Shown piece by piece: positions 16,882-25,009 of a stretch of 64,000 bases of DNA. The notes under the pieces are model-generated. The model saw only the letters and a program-made list of their open reading frames with translations. It ran no database searches and was not told the DNA's origin. Source of the stretch: Feifania hominis (lineage in GTDB: Bacteria > Bacillota > Clostridia > Oscillospirales > Feifaniaceae); contig NZ_JACRSP010000003.1 in assembly GCF_014384765.1 (NCBI RefSeq), forward strand, positions 62,001 to 126,000, in the 5' to 3' direction. Within the stretch, counting starts at the first letter, position 1. Every line of letters begins with the position of its first letter. The translations under genes were made by a program, and so were the position numbers.

Positions 16882-18222
16882 TTGGATAATTATATAGCTA
16901 GTGAATCAGCTAATAGTAATTATATTAAATTGATTTTTGAATCTAATAGTACAAATGGCCTGTTTTTACCAGATCGATTAAAATTAAAAGCTAAACGAAA
17001 ATATGAAGAACATATAAAAACTTTATTCAAAGATAGTCTTGGCACCGGATGCGGTATTCAAGTTTCTTTTTCCGGCAATCAAGAGGAAGAGAAGATATTT
17101 AAAATTGGGGAAAATGGAATTTTGTCATTTTCATATAGTTCAAAGTGGATAAAAGAAAATTTAGACTATCCTACATTGTTAAATAATTTTATATATTTGT
17201 TTGGTTATACAGATATGCAATATAGATCTCTTCATGTTTGTAGAGAATCGCAAATGAGTATTATAGAAAAGAATATAGGGATTAAAGGAAAAAAAGAATA
17301 TCCCGCTGGAATTGCATTTCGTCTATACCAAAGTTTAGCAGAAATGCAAATAGTCGGGTATTGCATTGAATTAGAGAAATTCAATATTTATCTAGAAGAT
17401 ATTATAAAATGGTTCTTTTGCAACTATTTGAAAGATGAATTTAATGTAAAAGGATTCAATTTTAATAAATCTTCAAGAACGGCAACTTATCTTGAAAAAT
17501 GTAGAAATATTGCGGCTGAAATTGATAGTATTTTAAAACAATTTAAATTTTGGTGTGAAGATGGAAAAATTGACGATGAATTATTACGTATATCAACAGA
17601 ACATATGTTTATTAAAGATATTCCCAGCATGATTGACAAAAAATATATTTATCCGTGTGGAAAAGATTATCAAACAATAACTTTTTTATTGTTTTCAGAC
17701 CAATCAATAATTAGCTATATTCCAGCATTACCAGAAAATTATAATACTTTTAATGATTTATTAATAGAACATGAAGTATATTATGATATGTTTCAGGAAT
17801 ATCAAATTCCAAGCATTAATTATCTAATTGAGAATAAATTAATAAAATTGGATGAAAGAAGAAGGATAATATCTTATAGAGAAAAATTTAAAATATTGAA
17901 AGAGCTACATGAACATAATGTAGTATGTTGGAATTATATAAAACAATATCGAGATGTTATTGTAGAACTGGAGAAATCTGGAACAATACAGTTCTCTTCA
18001 TCATTATTTTCAAAACCAGAACAGGATTATTATAATTACTTATTTAATAAGTCCGAGTTTGATAATGGACTGGACATCCGTAACCGATATAGTCATGGAA
18101 CACAAAGGGTGAATGAAAATCAGAATAAACAGGATTATTATATTTTTCTTCGAATTATGATTCTTATAGTAATAAAAATAAATGAAGAATTTTGTCTAAA
18201 ACATTCTGAAGTGATAGAATAA
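16882..18222 (+). CDS. AT-rich island protein, C-terminal part with HEPN-like RNRYSH motif
   Basis: 446 residues if it starts at the TTG at 16882, but no Shine-Dalgarno sequence supports an independent start; it continues the frame of the upstream ORF. The sequence is helical with no membrane segment. Near the C-terminus, GLDIRNRYSHGTQ (second-part residues about 397-409) has the Rx4H pattern of HEPN domains, which include RNases of abortive-infection and toxin systems; the surrounding layout resembles DUF4209-type HEPN proteins. Function is inferred from the motif alone. It is the sole cargo of the island. Confidence 0.65.
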   Translation: MDNYIASESANSNYIKLIFESNSTNGLFLPDRLKLKAKRKYEEHIKTLFKDSLGTGCGIQVSFSGNQEEEKIFKIGENGILSFSYSSKWIKENLDYPTLLNNFIYLFGYTDMQYRSLHVCRESQMSIIEKNIGIKGKKEYPAGIAFRLYQSLAEMQIVGYCIELEKFNIYLEDIIKWFFCNYLKDEFNVKGFNFNKSSRTATYLEKCRNIAAEIDSILKQFKFWCEDGKIDDELLRISTEHMFIKDIPSMIDKKYIYPCGKDYQTITFLLFSDQSIISYIPALPENYNTFNDLLIEHEVYYDMFQEYQIPSINYLIENKLIKLDERRRIISYREKFKILKELHEHNVVCWNYIKQYRDVIVELEKSGTIQFSSSLFSKPEQDYYNYLFNKSEFDNGLDIRNRYSHGTQRVNENQNKQDYYIFLRIMILIVIKINEEFCLKHSEVIE

Positions 18223-18315
18223 TAAGCAAGGAGTTGGCCTTTATGTGATTTTCGTCTAAAATTAAATTGATGAATACAAGTTAAGATAGAAAATATGAGT
18301 TTAGACGATGAGATA
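18223..18315. other. Right flank of the island
   Basis: AT-rich non-coding DNA between the end of the HEPN-like frame and the right direct repeat. No terminator hairpin or promoter is evident. Confidence 0.5.
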
Positions 18316-18329
18316 CATATCGAGTGTGT
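18316..18329 (+). repeat. Right attachment-like direct repeat
   Basis: CATATCGAGTGTGT, matching 16132-16145 with one mismatch. It is in the same orientation and the same codon phase as the copy in rlmD. Confidence 0.85.
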
Positions 18330-18372
18330 GACGCTGCTGAAAAATGTTTCTGCAGGGGAGATGTGCAAATGA
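18330..18372 (+). pseudogene. Displaced native 3' end of rlmD
   Basis: Read in the phase set by the repeat (CAT ATC GAG TGT), the codons give HIEC, then VTLLKNVSAGEMCK and a TGA at 18370-18372. This is the normal kind of ending for RlmD after PHVEC. The TGA overlaps the ATG of the next gene (ATGA), so before insertion rlmD and the VOC gene were probably translationally coupled. Confidence 0.8.
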
Positions 18373-18758
18373 AGCTACTTTCACTCGACCATCTGGTGCT
18401 CACCACGCGCAATGTCGAGGCATGTCTGGCATTCTATACCGGCATCCTGAGCATGGAGCCGGTGCGCGCAGACGGACGCACGGCGCTGCGCTTCGGCGCG
18501 CAGAAAATCAACATTCACACCCGGCCGGGCGAATTTCAGCCGGCTGCGGGCAACCCCACGCCCGGCAGCCAGGATTTCTGTCTGGTTGCCGAGGGGGAAA
18601 TCGCGCAGATCCGTGCCGAGATCGAGGCAAAGGGCTGGCCGATTGAGCTGGGACCGGTCGAGCGCACGGGTGCGCTGGGTCCGATCGACAGCCTCTATCT
18701 GCGCGACCCGGACGGCAATCTGGTCGAGATCGCCGTGTACCGAAAGAGAGAGCCCTGA
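18369..18758 (+). CDS. VOC (glyoxalase/dioxygenase superfamily) protein
   Basis: 129 residues starting MKLLSLDHLVLTTRNVEACL at the ATG at 18369; an upstream in-frame start at 18324 would read through the displaced rlmD end. It has the VOC layout of paired beta-alpha-beta-beta-beta units, with His8 and the closing DPDGNLVEIAVY motif providing typical metal ligands. Similar small proteins are annotated as virulence protein or glyoxalase; the substrate is unknown. GGGGAG lies 5' in the displaced rlmD codons. Confidence 0.87.
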   Translation: MKLLSLDHLVLTTRNVEACLAFYTGILSMEPVRADGRTALRFGAQKINIHTRPGEFQPAAGNPTPGSQDFCLVAEGEIAQIRAEIEAKGWPIELGPVERTGALGPIDSLYLRDPDGNLVEIAVYRKREP

Positions 18759-18778
18759 CCGAGGTCAGGGCTCTTTTG
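18747..18778 (+). terminator. Bidirectional terminator overlapping the VOC stop
   Basis: AGAGCCCTGACC pairs with GGTCAGGGCTCT around a GA turn, followed by TTTT. It overlaps the stop codons of both convergent genes. Confidence 0.85.
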
Positions 18779-19430
18779 CATATAGAATAAAGTGGTTTTT
18801 CTCGGTGCGCAGAAGTCCGTCGCGGGCCATCTTGCCGAGTTCATGGGAGAGGGCGCTTCGCTCCACGCTCAAATAGTCGGCGAGCTGCTGGCGGTTGAAC
18901 GGAATGGTGAACTCCCGGCTCCCCTGCCGCGCGGCCTGGGCCGACAGATAGCTCAAAAGCCGTCCGCGAATGGACTTCGACGAGGTGTGAAAGATACGCC
19001 GCGAGAGACTTAAGTTCTTCTGGGCGGAGATCGCAAACAGGTTGCGTATGAGAAGCCCGCGGTGCGCACAGTCCTCCCCGCCGCCCTCCAGGATCCTCGC
19101 CGCCTGCAAAAAGAGAATCTCCGCCGGCTGGGCGGCCACAACGTTCACCATCAGCCTCTCGCCCGGGATACAGGCATAGGTCTCGGCAAAGACTGCGCCG
19201 GGGCCGAGGCTGTCGAGCACACTGCGGTTGCCCCAGAGATCGTCGGCTTCAATCTGCACACGCCCCGTGAGCACGAGTCCGAGGCTCGTCACAAGCTCCC
19301 CCGCGCGGTAGATGGTCTGCGCTTTGCCGTATGTTCTGCTCACGGCGCCGAGACAGGCGAGTATCTGCGGCAGCTCGTCGGCCGCCGCGCCGCGAAACAG
19401 GGCGGTTTTTGACAAAAAAAGTGTATCCAT
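18765..19430 (-). CDS. Crp/Fnr family transcriptional regulator
   Basis: 221 residues: a cyclic-nucleotide-binding-like beta barrel (about 10-130) with GELVTSLGLVLTGRVQIE, and a C-terminal winged helix (FNRQQLADYLSVERSALSHELGKM). There is no N-terminal cysteine cluster of the Fnr type. It is divergent from a ferredoxin gene 91 nt away. In many Clostridia such regulators sit beside ferredoxin and hybrid-cluster protein genes and respond to nitrosative or redox stress, so control of the neighbouring ferredoxin is inferred. Confidence 0.9.
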   Translation of the reverse strand: MDTLFLSKTALFRGAAADELPQILACLGAVSRTYGKAQTIYRAGELVTSLGLVLTGRVQIEADDLWGNRSVLDSLGPGAVFAETYACIPGERLMVNVVAAQPAEILFLQAARILEGGGEDCAHRGLLIRNLFAISAQKNLSLSRRIFHTSSKSIRGRLLSYLSAQAARQGSREFTIPFNRQQLADYLSVERSALSHELGKMARDGLLRTEKNHFILYAKEP

Positions 19431-19521
19431 ATCTCCTCCGTGTGGTTATAACAACAGACTTGTTGGCAAAAGCCTATTATACTGTGCTCAGAAAGTCAAG
19501 AACATACAGGGAGGAACCGAT
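19431..19521. promoter_or_regulatory. Divergent control region of the Crp/Fnr and ferredoxin genes
   Basis: An inverted repeat AACAA-N5-TTGTT lies at 19450-19464, with TATACT at 19478-19483 as a possible -10 for the ferredoxin gene. A shared operator for the Crp/Fnr protein is plausible but unproven. Confidence 0.4.
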
Positions 19522-20223
19522 ATGATTCGCAAAATCATTCAAATTGACCAGAGCAAATGCAACGGCTGCGGCCTGTGCGCCGAGGCCTGCCACGAGGGCG
19601 CCATCGGCATGGTGAACGGCAAGGCAAAGCTCCTGCGCGACGACTACTGCGACGGGCTGGGCGACTGTCTGCCCGCCTGTCCGACGGGCGCGATCAGCTT
19701 TGTCGAGAGGGAGGCGGCCGCCTACGATGAGGCCGCCGTCAGAAGAAACCAGGCTGAAAACACCCAGGGGCAGCCGCTTGCCTGCGGCTGTCCGGGCACC
19801 CAGTCGCGCGCCATTGAGCGGGCCGCCGCGCCGCAGGAGCACAGCGCCGCGCGCACCGGCTCCCAGCTTCGGCAGTGGCCTGTGCAGATCAAACTCGCGC
19901 CGGTGAACGCCCCCTACTTCGACGGGGCCCATCTGCTCATTGCCGCCGACTGTACGGCCTACGCCTACGGCAGTTTCCATGAGGATTTCATCCGCGGCAA
20001 AGTCACGCTCATCGGCTGCCCCAAGCTCGACGAGGGCGACTACACCGAAAAGCTCACCGGGATTCTCACGCGAAACGAGATCAAAAGCCTGACCGTTGTG
20101 CGCATGGAGGTGCCCTGCTGCGGCGGGCTGGAGCACGCGGCGGTGACGGCGCTGAAAAACAGCGGCAAGTTCATCCCCTGGCAGGTGATCACCGTTTCGA
20201 CCGACGGCCGGCTGCTCGACTGA
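19522..20223 (+). CDS. 4Fe-4S ferredoxin-domain protein paired with Crp/Fnr regulator
   Basis: 233 residues from the ATG at 19522, preceded by GGAGGAACC. The N-terminal ferredoxin region has CNGCGLCAEAC (Cys13, 16, 19, 23) and an atypical second half, CDGLGDCLPACP (Cys43, 49, 53), instead of a second CxxCxxC. The C-terminal region (120-233) has CTAYAYGSFHEDF, IGCPKL and VPCCGGLEHA, conserved in this family. Such proteins often neighbour hcp; none is present here. It probably shuttles electrons in a stress response set by the divergent regulator. Confidence 0.87.
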   Translation: MIRKIIQIDQSKCNGCGLCAEACHEGAIGMVNGKAKLLRDDYCDGLGDCLPACPTGAISFVEREAAAYDEAAVRRNQAENTQGQPLACGCPGTQSRAIERAAAPQEHSAARTGSQLRQWPVQIKLAPVNAPYFDGAHLLIAADCTAYAYGSFHEDFIRGKVTLIGCPKLDEGDYTEKLTGILTRNEIKSLTVVRMEVPCCGGLEHAAVTALKNSGKFIPWQVITVSTDGRLLD

Positions 20224-20256
20224 GCCCGCCCGTGCCGCAGGGACATCCCCCAAAGC

Positions 20257-20296
20257 AGAGAGAACGCAGGAGACACCCCTGCGTTCTCTCTTTTTC
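20257..20296 (+). terminator. Terminator between ferredoxin and GT2 genes
   Basis: AGAGAGAACGCAGG (20257-20270) pairs with CCTGCGTTCTCTCT (20278-20291), followed by TTTTT. Confidence 0.9.
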
Positions 20297-20303
20297 TTTG
20301 CTG

Positions 20304-21560
20304 TCACTGGCGGATTTCCTGCACGGATTTGATGACCGTATGGGCAATCGGCTTCCAGGTGACCTTTTTGAAGAGCGCCACCATGGCGATGGGCACATAG
20401 GTCAAAATGAAGATGGGGAATGTGAACAGATAGAGAATCTTGCGGTACCACACGCAGTGGATCTGCCGCCACTCGGTTATGGTTGTGACAAGGCCGAAGA
20501 GAAACAGCGACAGGTAGACCCCGAAGACCGCGCCGAACACCTGCGCAAGGCAGAGCTCGGCGAGCAGCGTGCGCCCCGACTGCAGGCCGTAGAGAAAGAC
20601 GGCGCTGTTGCAAACGACGGTCACAAGGGTTAAGATGGTGGCAGGGGCAATGGTCATGAGCATGTCGTAGCACTGAAAGCCCCGCCGGCCGAAGACGCCG
20701 CGCGCGAGGCGCGCGCCATAGCGGCGAAAGACCTGGTAGAAGCCCTTGGTCCAGCGCAGGCGCTGGTTCCACGAGTCGCGAAAGCGAATGGGCTGCTCGT
20801 CGTAGAGCACAGCGCTGTCGCAGTAGCCGATCACCTCGCCCTCAATGGCGTTTGCGACCGAAAACTCAATGTCCTCGGTGAGCAGGTGGTACTTCCAGCC
20901 GCCGTCCCGGGCGATGATGTCGCTCGACACGAGAAAGCCCGTGCCCGAGATGGCGCAGCCCGTACCGAGCAGCATGCGCGAGCCATTTAAGTACTTTGAC
21001 TCGCGCAGAAACCAGAGCGCGTAGCCCGCCGAGATCCAGTTTGAGTCGTAGTTTTTGGAGTTTCGGTAGCTGGTCACCACGCGGTAGCCCAGATCAAAGG
21101 TGCGGTTCATCTCGGCGAGGTAGTTCTCGTCGAGCACATTGTCCGCGTCAAAGACAAAATAGCCCTCGTAGGCGCGAAGCCCGCGCTCGCGCTCAATTGC
21201 CTTGAAAGCGTAGTCGAGCGAGTAGCCCTTGCCCACGAGCCGGCTGTTGAACCGCTCCATGACAATGGCGCCGTGTTCGCGCGCAATGCGGGCCGTCTCG
21301 TCGGTGCAGTTGTCGGCGACGACGTAGACGTCGTAGCATTCGTCCGGGTAGCTCTGGGCCGCCAGACTGTCGAGCAGCTCGCCGATGACGGCCTGCTCGT
21401 TGCGCGCGGAGATGACTACGGCGTAGCGGTGCAGCGCCGGGTTGTCGTTTTTCCGCCTGCGCCGAAACAGCGGTACGGCGACATAGAACGCCTGGTAGGA
21501 ATAACAGAGCAAAAACAGCGCAAATATAACAAAGTTGAACGTTGTGATAGCCTGATACAT
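20304..21560 (-). CDS. Membrane glycosyltransferase family 2
   Basis: 418 residues from the ATG at 21560 (MYQAITTFNFVIFALFLLCY), preceded by CAGGAGCGG; a start at 21593 is possible but weaker. One N-terminal transmembrane helix is followed by a GT-A domain with VISARNEQ, VADNCTDET, the DXD-like FDADN and the acceptor motif QRLRW, then three or four C-terminal helices. This is the layout of processive or polyprenol-type GT2 enzymes (BcsA/IcaA-like). No polysaccharide operon adjoins, so the product is unknown. Confidence 0.87.
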   Translation of the reverse strand: MYQAITTFNFVIFALFLLCYSYQAFYVAVPLFRRRRKNDNPALHRYAVVISARNEQAVIGELLDSLAAQSYPDECYDVYVVADNCTDETARIAREHGAIVMERFNSRLVGKGYSLDYAFKAIERERGLRAYEGYFVFDADNVLDENYLAEMNRTFDLGYRVVTSYRNSKNYDSNWISAGYALWFLRESKYLNGSRMLLGTGCAISGTGFLVSSDIIARDGGWKYHLLTEDIEFSVANAIEGEVIGYCDSAVLYDEQPIRFRDSWNQRLRWTKGFYQVFRRYGARLARGVFGRRGFQCYDMLMTIAPATILTLVTVVCNSAVFLYGLQSGRTLLAELCLAQVFGAVFGVYLSLFLFGLVTTITEWRQIHCVWYRKILYLFTFPIFILTYVPIAMVALFKKVTWKPIAHTVIKSVQEIRQ

Positions 21561-21668
21561 AAGTTGCCGCTCCTGAAAGTTTTCTTTCCCCATTATAGTG
21601 CCCACAAAATATGAGATGTTAACATACCGTGACGGATTTGTGAAAAATAGAGAAAGGGAGAAACTGCC

Positions 21669-22190
21669 ATGATCCTCTCCGGAAAGGAAATCGCGCGGCG
21701 CATGGGCTCCGACATCGTCATCGAGCCCTATGACCCGGCGCGCCTGAACCCAAACAGCTACAACCTCTCGCTGCACGACGAGCTGCTCGTGTACGAGAGC
21801 GACAGCCTCGACATGAAGCTTGAAAACAAAACGCGGCTTGTCACCATTCCGCCCGAGGGCCTGGTGCTCGAGCCGAACCGGCTCTACCTCGGCCGCACGC
21901 GGGAGTACACCAGAACGGAAAACCTCGTGCCCATGCTCGAGGGGCGCTCGTCCACCGGGAGACTGGGTCTGTTTGTCCACGTCACAGCCGGCTTCGGAGA
22001 CGTGGGCTTTGCCGGGTACTGGACGCTCGAGATCTTCTGCATCCAGCCCATACGCATCTACGCGGGCGTTGAGATCTGCCAGATCTACTACCACACCATC
22101 GAGGGGGACTACGAGCCCTACCGCAGCGGAAAGTATCAGAACAACACCGGCATTCAGCCGAGCCTGCTCTACCGGGACTTTTTAAAATGA
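21669..22190 (+). CDS. dcd: dCTP deaminase
   Basis: 173 residues, normal length. The conserved segments NPNSYNLSL, LEGRSSTGRLGLFVHVTAG and FAGYWTLEI, the last carrying the catalytic Glu, identify dCTP deaminase, which converts dCTP to dUTP (or dUMP in bifunctional forms) for dTTP synthesis. AAAGGGAG precedes the ATG. The gene is divergent from the glycosyltransferase. Confidence 0.95.
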   Translation: MILSGKEIARRMGSDIVIEPYDPARLNPNSYNLSLHDELLVYESDSLDMKLENKTRLVTIPPEGLVLEPNRLYLGRTREYTRTENLVPMLEGRSSTGRLGLFVHVTAGFGDVGFAGYWTLEIFCIQPIRIYAGVEICQIYYHTIEGDYEPYRSGKYQNNTGIQPSLLYRDFLK

Positions 22191-22286
22191 GAAAAGCGAA
22201 GCTACAAAAAGCACGACCTCAAGTGGGGGGAGCGTTCTTTGCGGCCGGCTCGTTTTATCCATAAGTTCTTTATAAGGAGAAGAGAG

Positions 22287-23858
22287 ATGAAAACCATTTA
22301 TTTCGGCGGTGATATCGTGACCATGGAGCGGGGGCCCGCTCCTGAGGCGATGGTCGTGGAAGACGGCCTGATCGCGGCGCTCGGCGGGCGCGAGGAGCTT
22401 ATGCGCCGCCACCCGGATGCCGTGCGCCGCGACCTTGACGGCTGCACATTGCTGCCCGCCTTTCTGGATTCGCACAGCCACATCACGGCATTTTCGACCA
22501 CACTTGGCCTCTGCCAGCTCGACGGGGTGAAGAGCTTCGACGAGATGGTCTCAAGGCTGCGCGCCTTTGCCGAGACTCTGCCCGCCGGGCAGTGGATCGT
22601 GGGCTTTGGCTACGACCACAACACCCTCGCCGAGGGCCGGCATCCCGACCGGGCCGTGCTCGACCGGGTGGCGGACGGGCGGCCCGTGATGGTGTCGCAC
22701 ATGTCGGGCCATATGGGGGTGCTCTCCACGGCGGCCCTCGCCGAGGCGCACATCACCGCGGCGAGCCCCGATCCCGCCGGCGGGCGCATCGGCCGCGGGC
22801 CGGACGGCGAGCCCGACGGCTACCTCGAAGAGGCCGCGTTCACCGGCGTCGGCGCCGCCATGCCCGCGCCGACCATGGACCAGCTTGTCGCCCAGCTCGA
22901 GCGCGCCCAGCAGATCTATCTCAGCCACGGGGTCACAACTGCCCAGGAGGGCCTGATGAAGCCCGACCAGTGGGCCATTCTCTCGGCTGCGGCCTCATCG
23001 GGCCGGCTCAGGATCGACACGGTCTGCTACCCCGATATGCTCCACCACAGAGATCTGATGGACCGCTCCAAAATGCACTACGAAAACCACCTGCGCATCG
23101 GCGGCTACAAGATACTGCTCGACGGCTCGCCCCAGGGGCGCACCGCGTGGATGAGCGAGCCCTATGAGGGAGACGACAAAGATTACCGCGGCTACCCCAT
23201 TCATGAGGACGACGCGGTGGAGGGCTTCTTTGAGACGGCCTATGCCGAGGGGGTGCAGCTTCTTGTGCACTGCAACGGCGACGCCGCGGCCGACCAGATG
23301 CTCGCGGCGAGTGAGCGGGCGCGCGCGAAGCTGCCCTCGGCGCCCGCCATCCGCCCGGTGATGATCCACGCCCAACTCGTGCGCCGCGACCAGCTCGCGC
23401 GCATGGCGAGAGACGGCGTGATCGCCTCGTTTTTCGTGGCCCACGTCAACGAGTGGGGCGAGGTGCACCGCAGAAATTTTGGCCGGATACGCGCCGCGCA
23501 CATCAGCCCCGCCGCCTCGGCGCTGCGCGAGGGGGTCACGTTCACCTTTCACCAGGACACCCCCGTGCTGCCGCCCGATATGCTCCACACCGTCTGGTGC
23601 GCGGTCAACCGCGTCACAAAGACCGGCGACGTGCTGGGCCCGCAGGAGTGCATCTCCCCTCTCGAGGCGCTCAAAGCGGTCACCATCAACGCCGCGTACC
23701 AGTACTTTGAAGAGAACGAAAAGGGCTCGCTGCGCGCTGGAAAGCGCGCGGACCTTGTCATTCTCAGCGCGAACCCTCTCACGGTCGCGCCCGACGACAT
23801 CCGCTCCATCGAGGTGCTCGAGACCATCAAGGACGGCGAGACCCTCTTTGCAAAATAG
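22287..23858 (+). CDS. YtcJ-like amidohydrolase
   Basis: 523 residues from the ATG at 22287, behind AAGGAG; an in-frame start at 22239 adds a Shine-Dalgarno-less leader. DSHSHITAF gives the metal-binding HxH; the C-terminal KAVTINAAYQYFEENEKGSL and GKRADLVILSANP are typical of the YtcJ/amidohydrolase_3 group. These zinc enzymes hydrolyse cyclic amides or N-acyl compounds; the substrate is unknown. A strong terminator follows. Confidence 0.9.
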   Translation: MKTIYFGGDIVTMERGPAPEAMVVEDGLIAALGGREELMRRHPDAVRRDLDGCTLLPAFLDSHSHITAFSTTLGLCQLDGVKSFDEMVSRLRAFAETLPAGQWIVGFGYDHNTLAEGRHPDRAVLDRVADGRPVMVSHMSGHMGVLSTAALAEAHITAASPDPAGGRIGRGPDGEPDGYLEEAAFTGVGAAMPAPTMDQLVAQLERAQQIYLSHGVTTAQEGLMKPDQWAILSAAASSGRLRIDTVCYPDMLHHRDLMDRSKMHYENHLRIGGYKILLDGSPQGRTAWMSEPYEGDDKDYRGYPIHEDDAVEGFFETAYAEGVQLLVHCNGDAAADQMLAASERARAKLPSAPAIRPVMIHAQLVRRDQLARMARDGVIASFFVAHVNEWGEVHRRNFGRIRAAHISPAASALREGVTFTFHQDTPVLPPDMLHTVWCAVNRVTKTGDVLGPQECISPLEALKAVTINAAYQYFEENEKGSLRAGKRADLVILSANPLTVAPDDIRSIEVLETIKDGETLFAK

Positions 23859-23874
23859 ACAAGCCGCCGAAGAG

Positions 23875-23907
23875 AAAATGCGCGCCCTGACAGGGCGCGC
23901 ATTTTTT
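23875..23907 (+). terminator. Terminator after YtcJ-like gene
   Basis: AAAATGCGCGCCCTG pairs with CAGGGCGCGCATTTT around a single A (effective loop larger), with six T. Confidence 0.92.
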
Positions 23908-23975
23908 CGGTTGTGGCGCGGCGGCGAATCTGATAAAATGGGAAAAAACCGGCTTGTCCCCGGGGGAGGAACACA

Positions 23976-24944
23976 GTGGCAGAGTTTACACGCATCGTCT
24001 TTGTCGTCAACCCGGCGGCGGGCAGAGGGGATTTCACCGCCTCTCTGCGCGCGCGCATCGACGAGTTTTTCGGCGGCCGGGGGCTGCCCTATGAGATCTA
24101 TGAGACCGCCTCACGCGGGGATGCGACGCGCTTTGTGCGCGAGTATCCCGCGGCTGCCGGACGGCTGCTCTTCGCCGCCTGCGGCGGCGACGGCACGCTC
24201 AACGAGGTCGCGCTCGGCGCGCTCGAGCGCCGCGACTGCGCGGTCGCGGTTGTCCCCTGCGGGTCGGGCAACGATTTTGTCAAGGTCTTCGGCGGCGCCG
24301 AGCCCTTTCTGCCCTTTGAGAATCTGCTCGCCGGCCGCACCGAGCAAATCGACCTGATCCGCTGCGGCGAGCGCGTGGCGGTCAATCTCTGCAACATCGG
24401 CTTTGACGCGCGGGTCGCCAAGAACATGGTGCGCTTTAAAAAGCTGCCCCTCGTGTCGGGCTCGGCCGCCTACACCCTGTCTCTGGTGGGATGCTTTTTC
24501 ACGGGGCTCTTCTCCCGCATGAACATCCTTCTGGACGGGGAGCAGAGGCTGCACGGCCGCTATCTGCTCGCGGTGGCGGCGAACGGCATCTGCTACGGCG
24601 GGGGCTACTACCCCACGCCCGAGGCGCGCATCGATGACGGGCTCATCGAATTCTGCGCGGTCAAAAAGCTCTCGCGGCTCTCCATGGCGCGCCTGATCAA
24701 AAGCTACAAGTGCGGCGAACACCTGCACGACGACCGCTTCGCGCCCCATCTGCACTACCGGCGCTGCAGAACGCTCACGGTGGAGGGCGAGCGCGACCTC
24801 GTGGTCTGTCTCGACGGCGAGATTTTCACCGCGCCCCGCGTGGAACTTGAAATTCTGCCGGGCGCGCTCGCGTTTCTCGTCCCGGCGGGGTGCGCCCTGC
24901 CCGGAGACGGCCAGGCGGCCGCGCTCTGCGGTCAGGCGGTCTGA
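23976..24944 (+). CDS. Diacylglycerol/lipid kinase (DagK/YegS family)
   Basis: 322 residues with a GTG start behind GGGGGAGGA. FVVNPAAGRG, the nucleotide-binding GGDGTLNEV and PCGSGNDFVK are the defining motifs of the DAGK catalytic family; CLDGEIF lies near the C-terminus. It phosphorylates diacylglycerol or a related lipid at the membrane surface, recycling lipids to phosphatidate. Confidence 0.93.
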   Translation: MAEFTRIVFVVNPAAGRGDFTASLRARIDEFFGGRGLPYEIYETASRGDATRFVREYPAAAGRLLFAACGGDGTLNEVALGALERRDCAVAVVPCGSGNDFVKVFGGAEPFLPFENLLAGRTEQIDLIRCGERVAVNLCNIGFDARVAKNMVRFKKLPLVSGSAAYTLSLVGCFFTGLFSRMNILLDGEQRLHGRYLLAVAANGICYGGGYYPTPEARIDDGLIEFCAVKKLSRLSMARLIKSYKCGEHLHDDRFAPHLHYRRCRTLTVEGERDLVVCLDGEIFTAPRVELEILPGALAFLVPAGCALPGDGQAAALCGQAV

Positions 24945-24962
24945 CGGGGACGCTCTGACGCG

Positions 24963-24998
24963 AAAAAGGGGTTCGCACGGCAAGGTGCAAACCCCTTA
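24963..24998 (-). terminator. Terminator of the aminotransferase gene
   Basis: AAGGGGTT pairs with AACCCCTT, with an inner GCAC/GTGC stem. The T-run is on the minus strand. Confidence 0.85.
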
Positions 24999-25009
24999 TC
25001 TGCTTTGTC

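Larger units (their letters stand above)
16146..18329 (+). mobile_element. AT-rich integrated island at the 3' end of rlmD, without integrase
   Basis: About 2.2 kb of roughly 30% GC DNA in a GC-rich chromosome, bounded by the 14-bp direct repeats. It supplies a substitute C-terminus to rlmD and displaces the native one, the usual outcome of site-specific integration into a gene's 3' end. The rum/rlmD 3' end is a known target of integrative conjugative elements in streptococci (family knowledge). Cargo is one interrupted reading frame. No recombinase, relaxase or phage gene is present, so it resembles a cis-mobilizable element or a remnant after deletion. Confidence 0.8.
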
